Origin: Methylomonas koyamae
GTDB taxonomy: Bacteria; Pseudomonadota; Gammaproteobacteria; Methylococcales; Methylomonadaceae
NCBI RefSeq assembly: GCF_019669905.1
Contig: NZ_AP019777.1
Coordinates: forward strand, 2,976,001 to 3,040,000
DNA length: 64,000 nucleotides
Direction of reading: 5' to 3'
Under the pieces are notes generated by a model, which saw only the letters and a program-made list of their open reading frames with translations, ran no database searches and had not been told where the DNA came from. Positions 34,342 through 43,756 of this stretch are shown in pieces (the stretch's first letter is position 1; each line of letters starts with the position of its first letter). Position numbers and translations under genes: made by a program.

Positions 34342-35199
34342 TTAATTGAATCCACGATGCATTACAAAAAAATGATTATTATGTTTTTCGAGAAGCAAAA
34401 GATCGGAAAAATTAAGCATCCATTCAAATTTCAATTTTTTCGGTGTTTTTAAATTATTACTTCTATATAAATCACGCAAATATTCATTGTTATCCAACTT
34501 TGAATCGATCTGATAAATGATTCTTGAATATTGACCTGCTGTTTCGATTACATGAATTGGGTGGCCTGACGTCGCAATTTGCGTAGCAAAAACAGGAGTC
34601 CCAGACGGAACTCCACGAGTAATGTAGGAATTGAATATTGCCCAAAGCCGTTTTCTCTCATCGCTCATCGAATTATCAGTAAATTCAAAAACTGAATGAT
34701 CGAATATACCCATTAACGTGAACGTTCCTCGAGATACATTCGCAAATACTAAGTCGTTAGTTCGCTCAACATATCCATTTTTTTCAGATTTCATACCAAG
34801 ATGAAAATGATGAAACCCCATAGTATTCAGGAGAAAATCTTTATCCACCCAACGATCAACATCATGCCCTATTTCTGATGTTGATGGCGAATAACCACGA
34901 GTTCGTGGCAGTCTAGAAAGATGTGGATTTAAATTTTCTCCATTCCGAACTTTTTCAAGCAACACATAAACCTGGTTTTTAAGGTTGCGCCAGCTCGGAT
35001 GGTTCGTGACAGCTGGCTCAATTAAAACTTTGCGCGGTTTAATAGCAACGTACCTGATTACCCAATTGAGATAATGAATAAGCAAGGTCCCTAAAAACAT
35101 TCCATCAAGCAATTCTTTAGTTTCACCATTATTTGGAAACGTTGGAAGCACCGAGATGATTTCTCGCCGTAATTTCTTGATTCGTTTTGACTCTTCCAC
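34342..35199 (-). CDS. Hypothetical protein, A+T-rich
   Basis: A 285-residue protein that I do not recognise. Visible: an N-terminal basic helix (RIKKLRREIISVL), a segment LLIHYLNWVIRYVAIKPRKVL, a short GFHHFHLGMKSEKNG motif followed by VERTNDLVFANVSRGTFTLMGIFDH, a combination with clustered histidines that could bind metal, and a C-terminal part with DLLLLEKHNNHFFVMHRGF. No signal peptide or clear membrane helix. Base composition is much richer in A+T than neighbours, and it lies just after the repeat array; both suggest horizontal transfer. It might belong to a defence or toxin family, but there is no direct evidence. Confidence 0.65.
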   Translation of the reverse strand: MEESKRIKKLRREIISVLPTFPNNGETKELLDGMFLGTLLIHYLNWVIRYVAIKPRKVLIEPAVTNHPSWRNLKNQVYVLLEKVRNGENLNPHLSRLPRTRGYSPSTSEIGHDVDRWVDKDFLLNTMGFHHFHLGMKSEKNGYVERTNDLVFANVSRGTFTLMGIFDHSVFEFTDNSMSDERKRLWAIFNSYITRGVPSGTPVFATQIATSGHPIHVIETAGQYSRIIYQIDSKLDNNEYLRDLYRSNNLKTPKKLKFEWMLNFSDLLLLEKHNNHFFVMHRGFN

Positions 35200-35255
35200 A
35201 ATAGATTACATCAGCATCGAATGGCGGATCGCCTATCGGCATCCGCCCTACGCCA

Positions 35256-35939
35256 TTACCCACATTTCGACTCTCCACAATTCAAACAAGTCATACACCC
35301 ATCCATCAACACCATCGCCTTAGTCGAACACTTCACGCACAACACGGCCTTTTCCGGAAACGCCTGCGCATCCGACTCGCCGTGGGCGGCTTCGAATTCG
35401 CGGCGTTTTTCGGCCAGAAACTGTTTTTGGTGGTCGGTCATTTTTTCCGATTTGATCATGCCGATATGCTTCATGTGCGATTCGATGGCCGAACCGATTT
35501 CCGCCACCAATGAAGGCATGAACACGCCGCCTTTCTTGAAATAGCCGCCGCGCGGGTCGAACACGGCTTTCATTTCTTCCACCAAAAAGGTGGCGTCGCC
35601 GCCTTTACGGAACACGGCCGAGATCACCCGGGTCAAGGCCAATACCCACTGGAAATGCTCCATGTTTTTGCTGTTGATGAAGATTTCGTAGGGCCGGCGT
35701 TCCTCGTGGGCGGTGCCTTGGTTCAGGATCATGTCGTTGATCGTGATGTACAAGGCGTGCTCGGACTGCGGGGTTTTGATTTTGTAGGTCGAGCCCAACA
35801 ACACTTCCGGCCGCTCGACGTTTTCGTGCATCGATTCCAGCGACGGTTTTTCTTGTTCCGCCTGCGGTGCGGCTTCGGCGTTGTCTTTGCTCAGCACTTT
35901 GTAGCCGACGATTTTTTTGTTGATTTTGTGTAGGGTCAT
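35256..35939 (-). CDS. nrdJb: Class II ribonucleotide reductase, C-terminal subunit (NrdJb type)
   Basis: A 227-residue protein corresponding to the C-terminal part of adenosylcobalamin-dependent ribonucleotide reductase, encoded separately as in Pseudomonas. The TSCPD-like region (PYEIFINSKNMEHFQWVLALTRVISAVFRKG) is followed by a C-terminal cysteine cluster CVKCSTKAM...CMTCLNCGESKCG, which supplies the redox-active thiols. It acts with the large subunit encoded upstream, but two small unrelated genes lie between them. ATG start at 35939 with a standard spacing. Confidence 0.9.
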   Translation of the reverse strand: MTLHKINKKIVGYKVLSKDNAEAAPQAEQEKPSLESMHENVERPEVLLGSTYKIKTPQSEHALYITINDMILNQGTAHEERRPYEIFINSKNMEHFQWVLALTRVISAVFRKGGDATFLVEEMKAVFDPRGGYFKKGGVFMPSLVAEIGSAIESHMKHIGMIKSEKMTDHQKQFLAEKRREFEAAHGESDAQAFPEKAVLCVKCSTKAMVLMDGCMTCLNCGESKCG

Positions 35940-36001
35940 GTCGTTTGCCTAAAAAGGTTGTCGGCTCGCCAAGGTAACGAGCCGTAAATGTTCTTTAAAA
36001 A

Positions 36002-36250
36002 CTAAGAGGCGTTTGCCAGTTTTACCGAATCAAGGTACAGCGTATCCGGACAGATATCTTGCTCATGCGGCCAAACCACCGTGCCGTCAATGACTTCGGC
36101 GCGTTTGAAATACTGCCTGTCGCTCAGCTCCTTGAATACGCCGAAATCCAACAACGGTTTGCAGTCGTAAACGCCCCGGCTACCGTCGGTGAATTCAAGC
36201 ATTAACGAGTAATCGTCGCTGGCTTGTACCGATTTGACTCTCGGATTCAT
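36002..36250 (-). CDS. DUF2442 family protein
   Basis: 82 residues, starting MNPRVKSVQASDDYSLMLEFTDG with GVYDCKPLLDFGVFKELSD, the DUF2442 pattern. Such proteins are frequently paired with DUF4160 proteins, as here (three bases apart), and the pairs resemble toxin-antitoxin modules; activity is not shown. Located between nrdJa and nrdJb. Confidence 0.88.
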   Translation of the reverse strand: MNPRVKSVQASDDYSLMLEFTDGSRGVYDCKPLLDFGVFKELSDRQYFKRAEVIDGTVVWPHEQDICPDTLYLDSVKLANAS

Positions 36251-36253
36251 GGC

Positions 36254-36523
36254 TTACCTCAACGGCTCGATTTTGTAGGGTTGTTCGCCGGTTACCGCCA
36301 ATTGCCAGTCGGCAATCAATTCGTCCTTATGCAATTCTATCCAGGCTTGCAGCAGTTTCATTTGGGCTTTAGGTATCTCGCCTTCCAAAACTTCGCCTTC
36401 GGGAATCGCAACCACGACTTCATAGCCTTGGTATTTGGCGTGGATATGCGGCAGCTTGTGCTGTTTGTTATCCAGAAAATACATGTAGACGATGATCCCG
36501 TAAAACATTGAAATTGCTGGCAT
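36254..36523 (-). CDS. DUF4160 family protein
   Basis: 89 residues with MPAISMFYGIIVYMYF and HKLPHIHAKYQGYEVVVAIP, the DUF4160 hallmark (xHxPHxHA), and a C-terminal helix. GGGAG upstream of ATG 36523 decides the start over a frame eight codons longer. Translationally close to the DUF2442 gene; together a candidate two-gene module lying 20 bp after nrdJa. Confidence 0.88.
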   Translation of the reverse strand: MPAISMFYGIIVYMYFLDNKQHKLPHIHAKYQGYEVVVAIPEGEVLEGEIPKAQMKLLQAWIELHKDELIADWQLAVTGEQPYKIEPLR

Positions 36524-36543
36524 GGCGTTTCTCCCAAGGCAAA

Positions 36544-38694
36544 TCAAAACTTGCCGTAATAGCCTTCTTTCAACGCGTCGAACAAGTTGGCGGCGGTGTG
36601 GATTTCGCCGTCGTATTCCACTTCTTCGTTGCCTTTGAATTCGACGACGTGGCCGTCTTCCAGCGTGAACTGGTAGGTGGTGTTTTCCAAATCGGATTCC
36701 TTGACCAATACGCCCTGAAACACTTCCGGATTGAAACGGAAGGTGGTGCAGCCTTTCAGGCCTTGCTCGTAGGCGTATTCGTAGATCGACTTGAAGTCTT
36801 CGTACGGGTAGTCGGTCGGCACGTTGGCGGTTTTGGAAATCGACGAGTCGATCCAGCGCTGCGCGGCGGCCTGGATATCTACGTGCTGCTTCGGTGAAAT
36901 ATCGTCGGCGGCGATGAAGTAATCCGGCAGTTTTTGCTTGGGATCGTCGCTATACGGCATCGCCTCCGGGTTGACCAGATGACGGTAGGCCAGTAGTTCG
37001 AACGAGAATACGTCGATCTTTTCCTTGGACTTTTTGCCCTCGCGGATCACGTTGCGCGAATAGTGGTGGGCAAAGCTGGGTTCGATGCCGTTGCTGGCGT
37101 TATTGGCCAGCGACAAGGAAATCGTGCCGGTCGGCGCGATGGAGCTGTGGTGGGTAAAGCGGCAACCCACTTCGGCCAGTTCCGCCACCAATTCCGGCTC
37201 TTCCTGCGCGACTTTCTGCATGTAGCGGCTGTACTTGGCGTGCAATACCCGACCCGGCACCTGGTCGCCGAGTTTGTAGCCGTCGGTCTTCATTTCCGGG
37301 CGTTTGTGCAGCATTTCGCCGGTGACTTCGAACATCTGCTCCATGATCGGCGCCGGGCCTTTTTCCTTGGCCAGCTCCAGGCCGGTACGCCAACCTTCCA
37401 AAGCCAGTTCTTTGGTGACTTGTTCGGTAAAGGCCAGCGACGCCTCGTCGCCGTATTTCATGCCCAGCATCGTAATGGTCGAGCCCAAACCCAGATAGCC
37501 CATGCCGTGGCGGCGTTTGCCGACGATTTCGTCGCGCTGTTTTTCCAGCGGCAAGCCGTTGATTTCCACCACGTTGTCCAGCATGCGGGTGAAGATGCGG
37601 ATGGTCTTGCGGTAATCGTCCCAATCGAACGAGGCTTCCTTGCCGAACGCTTGATGCACGAAGCGGGTCAGGTTGATCGAGCCCAACAGACAGGAACCGT
37701 AAGGCGGCAGCGGCTGCTCGCCGCAGGGGTTGGTGGCGCGGATGTGCTCGCAGAACCAGTTGTTGTTCATCTCGTTGACTTTGTCGATCAGGATGAAGCC
37801 GGGTTCGGCGTAATCATAGGTCGAGGACATGATGATGTCCCACAAGCGGCGGGCCGGCATGACTTTAGTGATGCGGCAAGCCACCAGGCCGTCGCCGTTG
37901 ACGACGTAGCCTTTTTTGTTGGGCAGATCGCGCCAGATAATCTTGCTGCTGTCGGTCAAATCCAGTTTATCGGCGTTGGCTTCGCGCTCGGTGATAGGGA
38001 ACGACAGCGGCCACTGGCCGTTGCTTTTCACCGCCTCGACGAATTCGCTGGTAATCAGCAACGACAGGTTGAACTGGCGAAGACGGCCGTCTTCGCGTTT
38101 GGCGCGGATGAAATCCACCACGTCCGGATGGGCCACGTCGAAGGTGGCCATTTGCGCGCCGCGGCGGCCGCCGGCGGACGAGACGGTGAAGCACATCTTG
38201 TCGTAAATATCCATGAACGACAGCGGGCCGGAGGTATAGGCGCCGGCGCCGGAGACGTAGGCGTCGCGCGGGCGTAGGGTCGAGAATTCGTAACCGATGC
38301 CGCAGCCGGCTTTCAAGGTCAGGCCGGCTTCGTGGACCTTGCGCAGGATGTCGTCCATCGAGTCTTCGATGATGCCGGACACGGTGCAGTTAATGGTCGA
38401 GGTGGCCGGTTTGTGTTCCAGCGCGCCGGCGTTGGAAACGATGCGGCCGGCCGGAATCACGCCCTTGCGCAAGGCCCACAGAAATTCTTTGTAATGTTTT
38501 TCCTGCAGGGCTTTGGTTTTCTCCACACTGGACAAGGCCTTGGCGACCCGCTTGTAGGTATCGTCGATGGTTTCGTCGATGGCGCGGCCGTCTTTGGTCT
38601 TCAAACGGTACTTGCTGTCCCAGATGTCCAGCGAAGCGCTTTGTAGCGGAATGTCGGTATCGTTTGGCGTCACAACATGAAGTTTTGCGGTCAT
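36544..38694 (-). CDS. nrdJa: Adenosylcobalamin-dependent ribonucleotide reductase, large part (NrdJa)
   Basis: A 716-residue class II reductase that converts ribonucleotides to deoxyribonucleotides with a thiyl radical from coenzyme B12. The radical cysteine and glutamate are in NPCGEQPLPPYGSC (Cys324, Glu326), the redox pair is Cys103 (in STINCTVSG) and Cys335. SSAGGRRGAQMATFDVAHPD and HHSSIAPTGTISLSLANNASNGIEPSF are also conserved. Oxygen-independent, it can work at the low oxygen levels methanotrophs meet. Tandem NrdR boxes lie upstream. Confidence 0.96.
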   Translation of the reverse strand: MTAKLHVVTPNDTDIPLQSASLDIWDSKYRLKTKDGRAIDETIDDTYKRVAKALSSVEKTKALQEKHYKEFLWALRKGVIPAGRIVSNAGALEHKPATSTINCTVSGIIEDSMDDILRKVHEAGLTLKAGCGIGYEFSTLRPRDAYVSGAGAYTSGPLSFMDIYDKMCFTVSSAGGRRGAQMATFDVAHPDVVDFIRAKREDGRLRQFNLSLLITSEFVEAVKSNGQWPLSFPITEREANADKLDLTDSSKIIWRDLPNKKGYVVNGDGLVACRITKVMPARRLWDIIMSSTYDYAEPGFILIDKVNEMNNNWFCEHIRATNPCGEQPLPPYGSCLLGSINLTRFVHQAFGKEASFDWDDYRKTIRIFTRMLDNVVEINGLPLEKQRDEIVGKRRHGMGYLGLGSTITMLGMKYGDEASLAFTEQVTKELALEGWRTGLELAKEKGPAPIMEQMFEVTGEMLHKRPEMKTDGYKLGDQVPGRVLHAKYSRYMQKVAQEEPELVAELAEVGCRFTHHSSIAPTGTISLSLANNASNGIEPSFAHHYSRNVIREGKKSKEKIDVFSFELLAYRHLVNPEAMPYSDDPKQKLPDYFIAADDISPKQHVDIQAAAQRWIDSSISKTANVPTDYPYEDFKSIYEYAYEQGLKGCTTFRFNPEVFQGVLVKESDLENTTYQFTLEDGHVVEFKGNEEVEYDGEIHTAANLFDALKEGYYGKF

Positions 38695-38812
38695 TCGTGG
38701 CTTCCCTTTTTATGGATTGAGTGGGTTTACGGAACGGCGTTACCGGCTGGGCCGGCACGCCGGAAAGTTCGATGCGGCAAGCGTTGCGGCATAAAATGCC
38801 CCGTGCGGCCGC

Positions 38813-38859
38813 ATACTGGATATAGTGCTTTCGAAAAATATTAACACAATATGTTGTGT
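38813..38859. promoter_or_regulatory. Tandem NrdR boxes upstream of nrdJa
   Basis: ACACAATATGTTGTGT (38844-38859) is close to the NrdR consensus acaCwAtATaTwGtgt; a weaker box, ATACTGGATATAGTGC, lies at 38813-38828. Centres are 31 bp apart (three helical turns), the usual arrangement. They lie 119-165 bp upstream of nrdJa. The rest of the 407-bp divergent interval shows no gene. Confidence 0.82.
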
Positions 38860-39101
38860 TGAAAGCAGGATTTTTTACTAGCGACTCGCTATTTAAGCAC
38901 TTGTTTTTTTAACTCAACGGCTTAGCGGCGAGTGTTAATTCGCAAGGCGACGATTAGCGGCAGCCACGGCCGGCCGCGAGTTAAGGCGGGGTTAATAAAT
39001 CCGGCTAAAATGCCGCTACCGGCTGTGCAGTTCTAACGGGCCGGACGGCCACCCTGCGGTAGCTGCGGCGGTGGGATACCTATTTTCTCGAAGAGGCACA
39101 A

Positions 39102-39419
39102 ATGAATACTTTTACCAAATTCGGCTTGCTGGCCGTTACGACGCTTTGCCAAACCGCCTGGGCCGACGTCGACATGCCCCGCGTCGACCACCGCCAGGAA
39201 ATCCAAGAACAACGCATCGAACAAGGTATCGAATCCGGCGAATTGACCCGGCGCGAAGCCAACCGCCTGGAACGCCAGCAAATGCGGATCGAACGCCAGG
39301 AAAACGCAGCCCAGGCTGACGGTGTGGTGACGCCGGCGGAACGCGCCCGGTTGAACCACCAGCAAAACAAGGCCAGCCGCAACATCGCCCGCAAAAAACA
39401 CAATCTGCGCGGGCAATAA
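39102..39419 (+). CDS. Small periplasmic Arg/Gln-rich protein
   Basis: 105 residues. Signal peptide of about 21 residues (cleavage after QTAWA). The mature part is a charged, probably helical repeat-like sequence: ESGELTRREANRLERQQMRIERQEN, AQADGVVTPAERARLNHQQN, KASRNIARKKHN. The DGVVTPAE segment resembles one EF-hand-like loop. The family is found in many gammaproteobacteria with no known function. It is expressed divergently from nrdJa and ends at a bidirectional terminator. Confidence 0.75.
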   Translation: MNTFTKFGLLAVTTLCQTAWADVDMPRVDHRQEIQEQRIEQGIESGELTRREANRLERQQMRIERQENAAQADGVVTPAERARLNHQQNKASRNIARKKHNLRGQ

Positions 39420-39427
39420 ACTTCGGC

Positions 39428-39452
39428 AAAATCCGGCCGCGGCCGGATTTTT
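39428..39452. terminator. Bidirectional terminator
   Basis: AAAATCCGGCC and GGCCGGATTTT flank GC; T-rich on both strands. It lies between convergent genes. Confidence 0.88.
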
Positions 39453-39455
39453 GCG

Positions 39456-42400
39456 TTAGGCGTCGCCCTTCATCAAACTCAGCAGTTCGTCCGCCGACAC
39501 TTTGCCGCTGACGTCGGCGCCGTCCAGCAGGCTATCGGCCAGATCGCGCTTGTGGCCATGCAGCGCAACGATTTTTTCTTCGATGGTCTGCTTGGCGATC
39601 ATCCGATAGATCGTCACCGGCCGCTGTTGGCCCATGCGGTGGGCACGGTCGGAAGCCTGGTCTTCCACGGCCGGATTCCACCATGGGTCCATATGGATCA
39701 CGTAATCGGCAGCGGTCAGATTCAAGCCGACGCCGCCGGCCTTCAGACTGATCAAAAACAACTCGCCGTCGCCGCGCTGGAAGGCGTCGACCCGCTGCTG
39801 GCGCTCCTTGGCCGGCGTGCTGCCGTCCAGATATTGGTAAGCGATGCCGCGTTGTTCGACGTATTCTTTAATCAATTGCAGATGGTCGACGAACTGGCTG
39901 AACACCAGCGCTTTATGCTTGTTGTCCAACAGTTCGTCGACGATGTCGCCGAAGGCCGCCAACTTACTACTGGGCAAGGCTACGCCGGAATTGACCAGGC
40001 GGGTATTGCAGCAACTGCGGCGCAATTTGCTGATCGCGGCCAGAATCTGCAATTGCTTTTGCCCCGCCGGCGCCTCGGCACTGGCCAACGCTTCCAGACT
40101 TTCCCGGCGCAGCGCTTCGTAAAACGCCATTTCTTCCGCGCTGAGCTCGACGTAAACCGGAATCTCGGTGCGCGGCGGCAATTCCTGTAGCACCTGGGTC
40201 TTGGTACGGCGCAGGATGAAGGGTTGGATCAGCTTTTTCAGCCGGTAGCGGGCTTCGGGGTTGGCGTCGCGTTCGATCGGCCCGGCAAATTGGCGGTTGA
40301 ATTGCTCCAGCGATCCCAACAAGCCGGGATTGATGAAACGGAACAAATTCCACAGCTCGCCCAAATGGTTTTCCAGCGGCGTGCCGGTCATGATCAGCCT
40401 GAAATCGGCCTGCAAATTCATTGCCCCTTGCGAGCGGCGGGTGGCGATGTTCTTGATCCATTGCGCCTCGTCCAGAATCGCGGTTTGGAACCGAATCTTG
40501 GCCAGCATCTCGGCCACGGTCTCCTGCTGCAGCAAGCCGTAACTGCATATCAACAAATCGTAAGGCCCCAGGTTGTCCAGCAAACCCTGGCGGTCGCCGC
40601 CGGCCAGAATTTGCGGGTTTAAGGTCGGCGCGAAACGGCGCGCCTCGTTTTCCCAATTCATACAGACCGAGGTCGGGGCGACGATCAGGCTCGGCCCGTC
40701 CGGTGCCCGCGCCAACAGCAATGCCAAGCCTTGCACGGTCTTGCCCAGACCCATGTCGTCGGCCAGACAGGCGCCGACGCCCCAGTGCGCCAGCCGCGCC
40801 AACCAGCGAAAGCCGGCCATCTGGTAGTCGCGTAGCTCGGCCTGGAAGGTGGACGGCAGTTGCGGCTGGTAGTCGCGCGACTGTTTCAGGCGCTGCAATT
40901 GGTTCTGCCAATGCTGGTCGGCTTGAAAACCGGCCTCGTCCTGCCAATCTTCCAAAGTCAGCGCCGCCAGCGGATTCAGCCGAACTTTCTTGCCGCTCAA
41001 GTCGGCGTAAGCCCGCAAATCTTCCAGCCGGCGGCGGAATTCTTCGGTCAACGCAAAGAATTGGCCGTCTTTCAGTTTCAGGAAACGGCCCTGGCGTTCG
41101 TCCAACAAGCCCAGCAATTGGCGGATTTCGACCACGGTATTCTCGTCGACCCGCAACTCGCCTTGCACGCTGAACCAGTCGTTGTCGCGCCGGACCTGCA
41201 CATTCAATCCGGCCCCGGCCGTCTGGCCCAGCACCTTGAATTTGACGCCTTCCGGCCATTCCAGAATCGCCTGCCCGTCGGCCAGCGCCTGCAGTTGCAA
41301 CAGCAATTCCAGACACGGCTCCACGTCTTCCAGCAAATATTCCCCGGCCGCGTCCTGCTCGGCCGCAGCCAGTGCCGGGCAGGCCTGCAAGATGCCGGCG
41401 GCGCGTTGTTTTTCCAGCGCCAAATCGCGTACCGCCTGTACCCGGCGGCCGTCCAGCTCGGCCAGCACGCTCTCGCCGCCGTGGCCGGGCCGGTAATAGG
41501 CGCCGCCCTCGGCTAGCGGCCGTATCAATACCGCCACCCGTAGGCCCTCGCCCAGCGGCAACAAATGCACGCGCGGCGTATTGTCGGCCGTAACCTGCTC
41601 GGCGTTGGCGGAACTGCCGCCGATATCGGAATGCACCGTCAACACGCCGGAAATAGCGGTCAGGGCATGCAATACCCGTTCCTGCGCCGAAGCCGGCGCT
41701 TCCAGGCCGTTCGGTCCGAGCACGCCGTGGATTTTATGGTGTTCGGGGCTGAATTCGACCACCCGCAACCGGGTCGGCGTTTCCTTGCCGACATGAAATT
41801 TCTGCTCGTAACCGGGTTGCGGCTCCAGCGTAATCTTGATCTTGCCGCCGTCCAGTTTCTTGACCCGCAATTCGGCGTCGCCTTTCAGCACTTCCACTCT
41901 GGCGTCGGGCGTATCCGCCCAGAACAGGAATGGGTGGCCGACCAAAGCCTGGGGCATGCCGCTGTCGAAGTCGAAGAAGGTGGAGCCGCCGTACCAACCG
42001 CTGTCGCGGTATTCCTTGATGTGGGCGCACAGCTTCAAATCCTGTTCGCTCAGATAATCGAACTGGTCGGTCTCCTGCGCCAGCCGCTTCAATGCCACGG
42101 CCCGCCCCTTGCTCCAACTGCCCTTGGCTTGCAATTTTTGCTCGCGCGGCTCGATCCGCACCCGATGGCCGTTCTCGTCGTAAGCCAACAGCCAGACCAG
42201 GCGGGTGGGTTTGTCTATCGCCGGCGCAGCGGCAATTTTTTTGTCGGCCAGCGGCAGATTCGTCAGCGCATCCAAAGCCAGCTCCCAATCGGCGCGGCTG
42301 GCGAACAAATCGCTCAAGGCCGGGCGGCCCTGCAGAAAACCGCAATCCCACTGTTGCGCACGCGGCGGTTCCAAAGCTTTGAATACATTGGCCAGTTCGG

Positions 42401-43673
42401 CGGCCGGCCAGCGGTAACCGTTATCCGACAGATGCCGGTAGAGCTTTTGCGTCAGCGGCTCGACCCGCTGGAAGTGGTCGGCCTTAACCCAGAATTTGAT
42501 CAGCAACGACAACACGTGCAACAGCAGCGGCAGCGTATGTAAGGTCTCCGGCAAACCGCTGTCGCGGTAACCGTCGCCGATCTTGTACGGCGGATCGGCT
42601 GCCAGCAATTGGCTGCGCAACTGCAGTTCGCCTTGCAGGAAACGATTGAACAAGGCCAGATCGTGGTAGACGCCGATCCAATAACCGTCGCCCTTGATCG
42701 CTTGGTTCAGCAGCGTACCGAGTTTGGCGCGCTGTTTGGCGTCGTTGTGTTTCAGTATCGCCAGCGGGTAAAACACGCCGGCCAACCCGTAAAAATAGGC
42801 GTTGCGTTGGCCGGCCAGTTTGCGTTGCGCCACCAGCGCGGCCTCGTAAAGTTTGACGGCTTCGGCATGATCGCCGCGCAGAAAGGCCAATGCCGCGGCC
42901 AGGGCCTGCAATTCCGGATCGACTGTGCCGCGGGTTCGGACCTCCACGGCCTCCCATTCGCCGCGCAGCAGTTGCAATTCCAGTCCGACCCGATTCAGAA
43001 AATCCAAGCCCTCGCCGTTATCGGCAAACATCAAACTTGCCAGCAATTCCTCGAGTTTCGGATCGGCGTACAGATAGAGCAATTGGTGCAAGCCGGCGAA
43101 TCCGGCCAAACCGACCAACAATTGCGGATGGTTTTTGCTGAACCAGACGCTGTCGAGCGGATTCAAAAACCAGGACAAATACAATTCGTTTGCGGCCGGC
43201 AATTTACCGAGGTAGCGGGCGCCGCCTTCCAGACATTCGTCGACCTTACCGTAATCGCCGCGGTAAAACTGCAAGCGCGCCTCGCGAATGCAATCGTCGA
43301 CGCTGCTGTAACGGTAATAGCCGATACTGGGCGGATTGGCAGCCAGAACCGCCGCAGCGTAACGCGAGAGTTCGCCGGTATCGACCATTTGCCGGGCGAT
43401 GACTTCCACCAGCGTCCGGCAACAACGGCTGCCGCCGGATTTGGCGTTCTCCTCGACCAACCCCAGTTTCAACAACGGTTTCAGGCGGGTTTTCACCGCT
43501 TCCGACTTCAGGGCTTTTCCGCCCTCTTTGATATCCACGTTAGCCAGACACTTGGCCAGATTGGTCAGCGAACTGTAGCTGTAATAAAGCGCCAACAACT
43601 TCATGACGGTTTGCTGGTCGGCGGTCAGCGATTGATAAGCTTTAAGGCGCTCTAGTAAACGTGCGGATGGCAT
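39456..43673 (-). CDS. Large SNF2-family DEAD/DEAH-box ATPase
   Basis: A 1405-residue Swi2/Snf2 protein. The last 470 residues hold the ATPase motor: Walker A LADDMGLGKTVQGLALLL near 970, DEAQWIKN near 1066, TGTPLENHLGELWNLFRF, and the second lobe with QFVDHLQLIKEYVEQRG, SLKAGGVGLNLTAADYVIH and RAHRMGQQRPVTIYRMI. The first 900 residues are a helical region with repeats resembling TPR units (residues 240-340) and an SNF2-associated domain; no SWIM zinc motif is evident. It probably remodels protein-DNA or RNA polymerase complexes. ATG at 43673. Confidence 0.9.
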   Translation of the reverse strand: MPSARLLERLKAYQSLTADQQTVMKLLALYYSYSSLTNLAKCLANVDIKEGGKALKSEAVKTRLKPLLKLGLVEENAKSGGSRCCRTLVEVIARQMVDTGELSRYAAAVLAANPPSIGYYRYSSVDDCIREARLQFYRGDYGKVDECLEGGARYLGKLPAANELYLSWFLNPLDSVWFSKNHPQLLVGLAGFAGLHQLLYLYADPKLEELLASLMFADNGEGLDFLNRVGLELQLLRGEWEAVEVRTRGTVDPELQALAAALAFLRGDHAEAVKLYEAALVAQRKLAGQRNAYFYGLAGVFYPLAILKHNDAKQRAKLGTLLNQAIKGDGYWIGVYHDLALFNRFLQGELQLRSQLLAADPPYKIGDGYRDSGLPETLHTLPLLLHVLSLLIKFWVKADHFQRVEPLTQKLYRHLSDNGYRWPAAELANVFKALEPPRAQQWDCGFLQGRPALSDLFASRADWELALDALTNLPLADKKIAAAPAIDKPTRLVWLLAYDENGHRVRIEPREQKLQAKGSWSKGRAVALKRLAQETDQFDYLSEQDLKLCAHIKEYRDSGWYGGSTFFDFDSGMPQALVGHPFLFWADTPDARVEVLKGDAELRVKKLDGGKIKITLEPQPGYEQKFHVGKETPTRLRVVEFSPEHHKIHGVLGPNGLEAPASAQERVLHALTAISGVLTVHSDIGGSSANAEQVTADNTPRVHLLPLGEGLRVAVLIRPLAEGGAYYRPGHGGESVLAELDGRRVQAVRDLALEKQRAAGILQACPALAAAEQDAAGEYLLEDVEPCLELLLQLQALADGQAILEWPEGVKFKVLGQTAGAGLNVQVRRDNDWFSVQGELRVDENTVVEIRQLLGLLDERQGRFLKLKDGQFFALTEEFRRRLEDLRAYADLSGKKVRLNPLAALTLEDWQDEAGFQADQHWQNQLQRLKQSRDYQPQLPSTFQAELRDYQMAGFRWLARLAHWGVGACLADDMGLGKTVQGLALLLARAPDGPSLIVAPTSVCMNWENEARRFAPTLNPQILAGGDRQGLLDNLGPYDLLICSYGLLQQETVAEMLAKIRFQTAILDEAQWIKNIATRRSQGAMNLQADFRLIMTGTPLENHLGELWNLFRFINPGLLGSLEQFNRQFAGPIERDANPEARYRLKKLIQPFILRRTKTQVLQELPPRTEIPVYVELSAEEMAFYEALRRESLEALASAEAPAGQKQLQILAAISKLRRSCCNTRLVNSGVALPSSKLAAFGDIVDELLDNKHKALVFSQFVDHLQLIKEYVEQRGIAYQYLDGSTPAKERQQRVDAFQRGDGELFLISLKAGGVGLNLTAADYVIHMDPWWNPAVEDQASDRAHRMGQQRPVTIYRMIAKQTIEEKIVALHGHKRDLADSLLDGADVSGKVSADELLSLMKGDA

Positions 43674-43756
43674 GTTGCGACGGAAAACAAAAACCAGCGA
43701 TAGTACCAGTTTGCCCGCGCCTGATGAAGCCGCAAGCGGGCAAATGGCATAAAAAA

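Noticed and set aside
37063..38277. A 404-codon frame antisense to nrdJa
   Set aside because: Sequence composition (FVDQDEAGFGVIIG-like, many His and Gln) is that of an antisense shadow; nrdJa on the other strand is certain.
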